From contig NZ_JACDFE010000014.1 of the NCBI RefSeq assembly GCF_013815995.1, forward strand, positions 1 to 35,702: a stretch of DNA of 35,702 bases. The letters are read 5' to 3'. The stretch is from Sporichthya sp. Lineage in GTDB: Bacteria; Actinomycetota; Actinomycetes; Sporichthyales; Sporichthyaceae. This document shows, piece after piece, positions 29,506 through 35,702 of this stretch. Each line of letters starts with the position of its first letter. The stretch's first letter is position 1. Made by a program: the position numbers and the translations under genes. The notes beneath the pieces are model-generated. The model was given only the letters and a program-made list of their open reading frames with translations, was not told where the DNA came from and searched no databases.

Positions 29506-30449
29506 GACATGTTCTCCACGAACCACTCGTAGGTGCTCTTGAGGCCGTCGCGCAGCTCGATCTCCGGTCGCCAGCCGAGGGCGTTGATGCGTGAGGTGTT
29601 CAGCAGCTTGCGGGGGGTGCCGTCGGGCTTGGTGGTGTCCCACACCAAGTCGCCCTCGAACCCGACGACGTCGGCCACGGTCGCCGCCAACTCCGCGATG
29701 GTCACGTCGTCGCCGCAGCCGATGTTGATCGGGGCGTCGTCGTCGTAGCTCTCCAGCAGGACCAGGCACGCACGTGCCATGTCGTCGACGTGGAGGAACT
29801 CACGCCGGGGCGAACCGGTGCCCCACATCGTCACGTGGGACGCGCCCGAGGCCTTCGCGTCATGGAACTTGCGAATCATGGCCGGGAGGACGTGCGAGGT
29901 TTCCAGGTCGAAGTTGTCGCCCGGACCGTAGAGGTTGGTCGGCATCGCGCTGACGTAGTGCAGTCCGTACTGCCGCCGCAGCGCCTGGATGTGCAGAATC
30001 CCCGCGATCTTGGCGATCGCGTAGGCGTCGTTCGTCTTCTCCAGAGGCCCCGTCAGGAGCGCGTCCTCGGAAATCGGCTGCGGGGCCAGGCGCGGGTAGA
30101 TGCAACTCGATCCGAGGAACAGCACCTTACGAACGCCGATGCGAGCCGCGGCGTCGAGCACGCTCAACTGGATACGCAGATTGTCGGACAGGAACTCCGC
30201 CGGCTGCTTGCTGTTGGCGAGGATCCCGCCGACCCGGGCCGCCGCGAGCACCACGTATTCGGGCCTTACCTCGTCGTAGAACGTGTCGACGGCCGCCCGG
30301 TCGCGCAGGTCGAGCTCGGTGCTGGAACGCCCGACCAGGTCGGAGAATCCCTCGTTCTCAAGGGAACGCCAGACGGCTGACCCGACGAGCCCTCGATGTC
30401 CGGCAATGTGGATTCGTGCGGTGCGCGAGAGCATCTGCTCAACCCCCAA
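29415..30449 (-). CDS. fcl: GDP-L-fucose synthase
   Basis: IHIAGHRGLVGSAVWRSLE; LFLGSSCIYPRLAPQPISEDALLTGPLEKTNDAYAIAKIAG; MPTNLYGPGDNFD. Confidence 0.93.
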   Translation of the reverse strand: MGVEQMLSRTARIHIAGHRGLVGSAVWRSLENEGFSDLVGRSSTELDLRDRAAVDTFYDEVRPEYVVLAAARVGGILANSKQPAEFLSDNLRIQLSVLDAAARIGVRKVLFLGSSCIYPRLAPQPISEDALLTGPLEKTNDAYAIAKIAGILHIQALRRQYGLHYVSAMPTNLYGPGDNFDLETSHVLPAMIRKFHDAKASGASHVTMWGTGSPRREFLHVDDMARACLVLLESYDDDAPINIGCGDDVTIAELAATVADVVGFEGDLVWDTTKPDGTPRKLLNTSRINALGWRPEIELRDGLKSTYEWFVENMSCAATLTSRPSRSTSPTNAPRSLPLPRARR

Positions 30450-30536
30450 TGTGACGACTTGTCCTGAGTCGTGCGAAGGACAAAGACATCACAAATGGGC
30501 GGTCTTGGCGCCGGTGCTAGGCCGTCCGGGGCGGGG

Positions 30537-30926
30537 TCACAGCTTCCTGCACCTGCTGGCCTTGCCGATCACGATCGGCGTGCGGGTGACATAGTCCGAC
30601 CTCTTCCCGCGGACGACCAGCGTGTGCTGACAGCGGTACTTCTTCGGCAGGGTGATGGTGGTCCTCCACTTCCCCCGGGGGTTCGCCGTTACCTTGGCCA
30701 GCGTCTTGGCTTTCGAGCGGATGCGGATTACCACGGTCTCCCCGCCCGCCCAGTTCGCGCCGGTCATTTTGACGTTGCCACCGCGCGGCGGGTTTGTGGT
30801 CGAGACAGTCGTGGTCGCCTTCAGCGTGTAGGGCGCCGGCTGCGCGAGCGCCGGGCCGGCGGAGACCGCTCCGAGGCCGACGGCGGAAGCGACGGCCAAC
30901 GTGCATGCCTGCTTGGTCCAGTTCAT
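30537..30926 (-). CDS. small secreted basic protein, Ig-like/beta-sandwich type (paralog A)
   Basis: Sec signal MNWTKQACTLAVASAVGLGAVSAGPALAQP; STTNPPRGGNVKMTGANWAGGETVVIRI..CQHTLVV. Confidence 0.7.
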   Translation of the reverse strand: MNWTKQACTLAVASAVGLGAVSAGPALAQPAPYTLKATTTVSTTNPPRGGNVKMTGANWAGGETVVIRIRSKAKTLAKVTANPRGKWRTTITLPKKYRCQHTLVVRGKRSDYVTRTPIVIGKASRCRKL

Positions 30927-31003
30927 GTGGATTGCCCCTTTCGGCCACATCGCCGCCGGCGGTGGCCACTGCCGAGGGGCTCGACGCTAGGGCAGGATCT
31001 GAC

Positions 31004-32821
31004 GTGTCGACAAGAACGCAACCGGGTGGCACGACGGGGGTCGGAGTGCGCAGATCGCATCGCGGCCGGCGACGGCATCGCCTGCAGCGCCGGTACGTCG
31101 CCCGCATCGCCGGGCTCGGCGTGGCGGGACTGATCGCGGTCAGTGTCATCTGGGTCGGCATCACGGCCTGGATGGCGCGCAGTGAGCTCGACGCCGTCCG
31201 CACCGGAGCACCGATTCTGCGCGCGCAGTTGCTCGCAGCCGACATCCCCGCTGCCACGGCCTCGGCCGATCTGATGGCCCGTCAGGCATCCCGCTCCCAC
31301 AAGCTCACCGGCGGCCCGGCATGGGCTCTGATCAGTAAACTTCCCTACTTGGGTGAACCGTTCGAGACCGCCCGGGGGATCACCGAAGTGGCCGACGAAC
31401 TCGGTCGTCATGCGCTGCCGCAACTCGTCCACGCGGGCACGACCATCGACCCCGATCAGCTGCGCTCCGACGACGGCCGGATCGACGTCGCCGCCCTGCG
31501 GGAGGTGGCGCCGGCACTGGACAACGCCGCAGCCTCCCTCGACCGGGCGATCGCCGCGACGGAGCGACTGCCGGGGGCGACCTACCTCAGCAGCGTCGAC
31601 CGGGCCCGCGTCGACCTGCTGGCGGAGTTGCGGCCGTTAGCCCATCTGGCTGATTCCACCATTCAGGCCAGCCAGCTGCTGCCGCACATGCTCGGCGCCG
31701 ACAGACCGCAGACCTACTTCGTCGCCTTCCAGAACAATGCCGAGGCTCGCGGCACTGGGGGGCTGCCGGGCGCCTTCGCGATCGTGCGGGCGGCCAACGG
31801 GAACATTGACTTCGTCGGCTTCCACAGCGATGGCGAACTGGCAGGGATTACCGCTGCGGTGAAGTTCGACCGAGACTACGAGCAGCTCTATGCGAATGCC
31901 GCGACCAAGACCTTGTTCCTGAACGGCAACCTGTCTCCGCATTTTCCCTATGCTGCGCAGATCTGGGCCGACATGTGGCGCCAGCACAGCGGGCAGACCG
32001 TGGACGGCGTCATTGCCCTTGACCCCGAAGTGCTCAGTTACCTGCTTGCGGTCACCGGGCCGGCGAGGCTCGCCGACGGCACGAAGGTTTCCGCAGCGAA
32101 CGTCGTGGCGCTGACTCAAAGCACCGCCTACGACCGGTTCGCAGCCGATACCACTGGGCGGAAGCGGTTCCTGATCGATATTGCCGAGGCGGCCGCGGAC
32201 AAGATCACCGGTGCAACGGGCGATCCGGAGGATCTGGCGCGTGCCCTGGCCCGAGCAGCCCACGAACGCCGGCTCTTGGTGTGGAGCGCTCACCCTGACC
32301 TCCAGTCGATGGTGGAGCAGACCCCGCTGTCGGGGGTCGTGCCGCAGACTGCGGGCGCTTACGCCGGCCTGACGATCATTAACGAGGGCGGCAACAAGCT
32401 GGACTACTACCTGGACCGCTCGCTCTCCTGGCAGCGCGCAGGCTGCGGCCCGGAGCGCGTCGTCACGGTCACGGTCGCGTTGACGAACACAGCACCTTCA
32501 GAGGTCTCCGCCTACGTCGCCCCCCGCTCGGACAACCCGGGCTACCCGATCAAGCTGGGCGACAACCGAGTGACGATCTACTACGCAGCCACCGAGGGTG
32601 CGGTTGCGAAGTCGGTGACGATCAACGGAAAGCCCGCGGGTCTGTCCGCCGGCACCGAGCGCGGACACCCCGTGTTCCTGGTCGACGTCGAGCTCCCGCG
32701 CGGGACCACCCGCACCGTGGTGCTCAACCTCGAGGAACCGGCCGCCGGGGGCGCGCCGATCGTCCTGCGCCAGCCGTTGGTGCGGCCGCTGACGGTGGCG
32801 GTGCGCGACGAGTTCTGCTAG
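31004..32821 (+). CDS. DUF4012 domain-containing membrane-anchored protein
   Basis: Single N-terminal TM (IAGLGVAGLIAVSVIWVGITAW); PYLGEPFETARGITEVADEL; QTYFVAFQNNAEARGTGGLPGAFAIV; GTG start inferred. Confidence 0.82.
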   Translation: MSTRTQPGGTTGVGVRRSHRGRRRHRLQRRYVARIAGLGVAGLIAVSVIWVGITAWMARSELDAVRTGAPILRAQLLAADIPAATASADLMARQASRSHKLTGGPAWALISKLPYLGEPFETARGITEVADELGRHALPQLVHAGTTIDPDQLRSDDGRIDVAALREVAPALDNAAASLDRAIAATERLPGATYLSSVDRARVDLLAELRPLAHLADSTIQASQLLPHMLGADRPQTYFVAFQNNAEARGTGGLPGAFAIVRAANGNIDFVGFHSDGELAGITAAVKFDRDYEQLYANAATKTLFLNGNLSPHFPYAAQIWADMWRQHSGQTVDGVIALDPEVLSYLLAVTGPARLADGTKVSAANVVALTQSTAYDRFAADTTGRKRFLIDIAEAAADKITGATGDPEDLARALARAAHERRLLVWSAHPDLQSMVEQTPLSGVVPQTAGAYAGLTIINEGGNKLDYYLDRSLSWQRAGCGPERVVTVTVALTNTAPSEVSAYVAPRSDNPGYPIKLGDNRVTIYYAATEGAVAKSVTINGKPAGLSAGTERGHPVFLVDVELPRGTTRTVVLNLEEPAAGGAPIVLRQPLVRPLTVAVRDEFC

Positions 32822-32836
32822 TCCGTGGGGCCGTCG

Positions 32837-32852
32837 CTGACGCCTCCGTCAG
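32837..32852. terminator. hairpin CTGACG-cctc-CGTCAG between convergent genes
   Basis: Perfect 6-bp stem, 4-nt loop, 15 bp after the DUF4012 stop. Confidence 0.55.
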
Positions 32853-32888
32853 GATTCCACCCATTCGGGCTAACGCGGCTCCGCAGTT

Positions 32889-32907
32889 AGCTGACGGTTT
32901 GTCAGCT
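32889..32907. terminator. hairpin AGCTGAC-ggttt-GTCAGCT at the 3' end of the minus-strand secreted-protein gene
   Basis: Perfect 7-bp stem; overlaps the stop codon of the 32902-33624 gene. Confidence 0.45.
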
Positions 32908-33624
32908 CAGGTTGCGCCGGCGGCGCAGGAACCCGGCAGCGCCAACCACCGCTATCGAGGCCAGTGCCACCTCGGGCGCGTGGTTCAACGGCGCCGGCGC
33001 GGTGGCGCGGGCGTAGGAGACGTAGCCCCAGCCGGTCGCGCTCCAGTCGCCGTACCCCGGCCCAGTGTTGCCGTACCCGCTGTAGTCGTACCCGCCGTGG
33101 CCGCCGCCACCGTTGTTGTTACCGGTGTTTCCGGACCCGCCGTTGTTGTTGCCGACGTTGCCGTTCCCGCTGTTGTTGTTGCCGACGTTGCCGTTCCCGC
33201 TGTTGTTGTTGCCGACGTTGCCGTTGCCGACGTTGCCGTTGCCGCCGGCGGTGCACGCCTGGGGCGGGCCGATCACGATGTCGGTGCTGGCGAAATGGCT
33301 CGGACTGGTCGCTGTGATGACGTGCTGGCAGGCGACACCCGGCGGCAGTTGAGCGATCACGGAAGCGTCCCCGTTCGCGTCCACCACCGCGCTGCCCAGG
33401 TTGTACACGGTGAACTGCAGTTCGAAGACCACAGTTTCCCCGGGCGTGAACCCGTGGACGGTCAACAGCAGCTGGCCGCCGACGGCCGGGTTCGTGGTGG
33501 AGACCTCGACAACCGCGTCGGCGGTGTAGGGGGCCGCGGCCGCCGAGATTGGCATAGCCAGCACCAGTGCCGTGAGGCCGCAGGCGGCGGCGAATGTGAC
33601 CCGGGATCGCCGATAGATGGTCAT
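32902..33624 (-). CDS. secreted Ig-like protein (paralog B) with Asn/Gly pentapeptide repeats and C-terminal hydrophobic-RRRR tail
   Basis: Signal peptide; VSTTNPAVGGQLLLTVHGFTPGETVVF..ACQHVIT; GNVGNNNSGNGNVGNNNSG repeats; C-terminus HAPEVALASIAVVGAAGFLRRRRNLS. Confidence 0.82.
   Translation of the reverse strand: MTIYRRSRVTFAAACGLTALVLAMPISAAAAPYTADAVVEVSTTNPAVGGQLLLTVHGFTPGETVVFELQFTVYNLGSAVVDANGDASVIAQLPPGVACQHVITATSPSHFASTDIVIGPPQACTAGGNGNVGNGNVGNNNSGNGNVGNNNSGNGNVGNNNGGSGNTGNNNGGGGHGGYDYSGYGNTGPGYGDWSATGWGYVSYARATAPAPLNHAPEVALASIAVVGAAGFLRRRRNLS
33121..33240 (-). repeat. 30-bp (2x15-bp) tandem repeat encoding XNXGX pentapeptides
   Basis: 33151-33180 and 33181-33210 identical (gccgacgttgccgttcccgctgttgttgtt); flanking diverged copies 33121-33150 and 33211-33240. 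Confidence 0.95.
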
Positions 33625-33872
33625 CGCGATGGACCCTTCCCCTGCTGTTTGGAGATGGCTCGCGGTAGCTGCCGTGGCCTTCGTGCAGCGGACGCTAGTG
33701 GATCAAGAAGCAGGGCGACATCCCGCTCTTCGTCGCACTCGAGCTTGCTACGTGGATTCGTCCGTTTTCTCCTGATCCGGGCAGCGCGCCGACCGCTATA
33801 GGAGCTCTCCCGAGAATCACCAATTTGGAGGAAGGGTCGGTTGTCTGGCGTCTCTGACGTTGCGTCACCGCG

Positions 33873-34499
33873 TCAGGGGGCGATCGCTTCGGCGATTGCG
33901 GTGACCGCCTGGGTCACCTGCTGTGCGGCGGTGTGGTGAGCCTTGCGTCGGCGTCCCATCGGATCGGAGATGGAGTCGTCTGCGGGCTTGGCGGACCGGG
34001 TCGTCCCCCGCTGCGTTGGGGCGTGCCGGACGAGGGCGTGGGCGCGCTGGATGGGGTCCAGGGGAAGCGGGCCGGGGTCGAGGTCAGTGATCAGCCGCGC
34101 GAATTCCAGGAGGGTGAACGTGCGCGGCAGGGCGGGGGGACACAACCCCAGCACCGCGGTGCGGTGCTCGACGGTGGCGGTCAGCACCACGTCCGCCTCG
34201 TCGACCATCGGCGCCTCGAGCTGGCGGGCGAGGAACCCGCCCGCGTAGGTGTCGGCCAGCCCCCAGGCAGCGAGCTCGTTCCGGGTGTCCGGGTGCATCG
34301 GCGACCCGACCACGGCGCCCACGCCGGCACTGGCGAAGTGGAATCCCCGGACTTCGCTACCCAGGCGCCCGGAAAGCAGATGCGCCGTCAGTAGCTCAGC
34401 GAACGGCGAGCGGCAGATGTTCCCCGTGCAGACGAACAGGAACGCGAAGCTCGTCGGGACGGAGGCGTGACGCACCGGCACATTGTTACTGCCGCGCAT
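33873..34499 (-). CDS. low-molecular-weight protein-tyrosine phosphatase (Wzb-like)
   Basis: P-loop VCTGNICRSPFAE (CX5R); C-terminal ISDPMGR region. Confidence 0.88.
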   Translation of the reverse strand: MRGSNNVPVRHASVPTSFAFLFVCTGNICRSPFAELLTAHLLSGRLGSEVRGFHFASAGVGAVVGSPMHPDTRNELAAWGLADTYAGGFLARQLEAPMVDEADVVLTATVEHRTAVLGLCPPALPRTFTLLEFARLITDLDPGPLPLDPIQRAHALVRHAPTQRGTTRSAKPADDSISDPMGRRRKAHHTAAQQVTQAVTAIAEAIAP

Positions 34500-34666
34500 C
34501 GCGAACCTCCGCCGCCCCCGCGCGCGCCGCGGTAGGCCCTTTGCGATCTAGGTGAGCTGACTTGGCAGCGTGCGCCCGGTTTGCGTGCTCATCTGACAAG
34601 AAGAGTCCGAGTACGTCTCGCTACGGCTGTCTCCGCCAACCAGCTCGTCAACCGCAAGGAGGCGCG

Positions 34667-35371
34667 GTGCCGTTCACGGTCAGCCACGTGGCGCTGGCGC
34701 TGCCGCTAATGCGTACCCCGCTGCCGGCGTCGGCGCTGGTCATCGGTTCGACGGTGCCCGACCTGCCGGTCCACCTGGCGCACCGCCCGACCGAACAGAC
34801 GCACTCCTGGACCGGGCTCGTCGGCGAGGACCTGCTGTTGGGCCTCGCCCTGTGGGCGCTCTGGCACGGACTGCTGGCGGCTCCGGTGCTGGCGGGGGCG
34901 CCCCAGGCGGTCCGGTCCCGGGCGGCCGGTCTCCGGCTCGGATTGTGCTCCCGGCTGCGGGACAGACGCGAGCTCGCGCTGGTTCCCGTCGCCTTGTTTG
35001 TCGGCTCCGCCCTGCACGTGTTCGTGGACTCCTTCACGCACGTCGACCGGTGGGGGACGCACCTGGTCCCGGCGCTCTCGCACACCTACGCCGGCTACTC
35101 CTGGCTGCAGTACGGCGGCAGTGTGCTCGGCCTGGCGGTGATTGCCATCGTCCTCCTCCGGGCCTGGCGCGGCCCGGGGCAGACCTGGTCGGCCGTCATC
35201 GGCGTCGCCGCGCTCGTGGGTGCACTGATCGGCCTGCATGCCGCGGCCACCACGGGTGACCTGCGCACGATCGCCTATTACGCCATTACCCGCGCCAGTG
35301 CGCTGCTGCTCGCTGCCGTGCTGGTGCTCGCCGTCGGGTGGCACCTACGCCGGGCGGTCCGCACGGCCTGA
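34667..35371 (+). CDS. DUF4184-like integral membrane protein
   Basis: VPFTVSHVALALPLMR..ALVIGSTVPDLPVHLAH..HSWTG; HVFVDSFTH; GTG start with AAGGAGG upstream. Confidence 0.75.
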   Translation: MPFTVSHVALALPLMRTPLPASALVIGSTVPDLPVHLAHRPTEQTHSWTGLVGEDLLLGLALWALWHGLLAAPVLAGAPQAVRSRAAGLRLGLCSRLRDRRELALVPVALFVGSALHVFVDSFTHVDRWGTHLVPALSHTYAGYSWLQYGGSVLGLAVIAIVLLRAWRGPGQTWSAVIGVAALVGALIGLHAAATTGDLRTIAYYAITRASALLLAAVLVLAVGWHLRRAVRTA

Positions 35372-35384
35372 GCCGGCGACGAGC

Positions 35385-35702
35385 TCAGTGCTGGCTGAGC
35401 TTGGCCGACGCTACCGTCGGCGCCGGCTGGTCGGTGATGGCCGGGGTGGCCGGAATCCACGCGGTTGCCCCGACGTAGATCGCGGTGGTCAGCACAGTCA
35501 GTGCCAGCCCGCGGCGGATGGAGACCAGGGAGCCCAACGTCCAGCTCGGCTTCACTTGCGCGATCTCGGCGACCTCGAGCTCGGTGAAGACGGCGTCGTC
35601 CATGGCCGGACGCGGCGGCGGCAGCTGCTCGCCGGTGCGGGCGGTGAGCGCGGGCTCCTCGGCGAGGAGCACGTCGACCGAGCGGACCGCGCGCGGGGAG
35701 AC
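35385..35702 (-). CDS. small single-TM protein of unknown function (reading frame open to window edge)
   Basis: Hydrophobic segment GLALTVLTTAIYVGATAWIPA; frame stays open upstream of GTG 35672 to the end of the window. Confidence 0.45.
   Translation of the reverse strand, partial: VSPRAVRSVDVLLAEEPALTARTGEQLPPPRPAMDDAVFTELEVAEIAQVKPSWTLGSLVSIRRGLALTVLTTAIYVGATAWIPATPAITDQPAPTVASAKLSQH

Noticed and set aside
30943-30967. GGCCAC..GTGGCC and CCGCCGGCGG palindromes in the 77-bp divergent gap before DUF4012
   Set aside because: Arms are short, not concentric, and very GC-rich, so chance occurrence is likely; insufficient for an operator call.
33121-33240. Possible CRISPR array in the repeat region
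   Set aside because: Repeats are contiguous, in-frame and coding, without unique spacers of CRISPR size; no cas genes.

Overview
High-GC actinobacterial chromosomal window (genus not determinable by eye). 0-9.9 kb is a housekeeping block: tilS 3' end, hpt, ftsH, folE, folP, an NTF2/SnoaL-like gene, folB, folK, a DUF3180-like gene and a coiled-coil membrane protein. A translationally coupled three-gene sugar cassette (RmlC-like cupin, Gfo/Idh/MocA oxidoreductase, glycosyltransferase) sits between ftsH and folE. A strong terminator (9882-9916) closes this block. 10.1-30.4 kb is a Wzx/Wzy-type exopolysaccharide/capsule locus in two convergent arms. It encodes a Wzz/BY-kinase fusion, a polyprenyl glycosylphosphotransferase, Gmd, a GDP-fucose synthase, several glycosyltransferases, a flippase, a polymerase, an acetyltransferase and six intact methyltransferase genes. 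A complete ISL3-family element (19402-20862; about 25-bp imperfect IRs; perfect 8-bp TSD CCCATAAT) sits where the arms converge, just upstream of a 3' remnant of an additional FkbM-type methyltransferase. 30.5-33.6 kb holds two paralogous small secreted proteins flanking a DUF4012 gene. One has XNXGX pentapeptide repeats like mycobacterial MPTR and a non-LPXTG C-terminal anchor-like tail. A low-MW tyrosine phosphatase, a DUF4184-like membrane protein and a partial single-TM gene follow. The best candidates for something new are the secreted-paralog/DUF4012 module and the heavily methylated glycan locus with its IS-associated methyltransferase remnant. All assignments are from reading translated ORFs; no database search was run.
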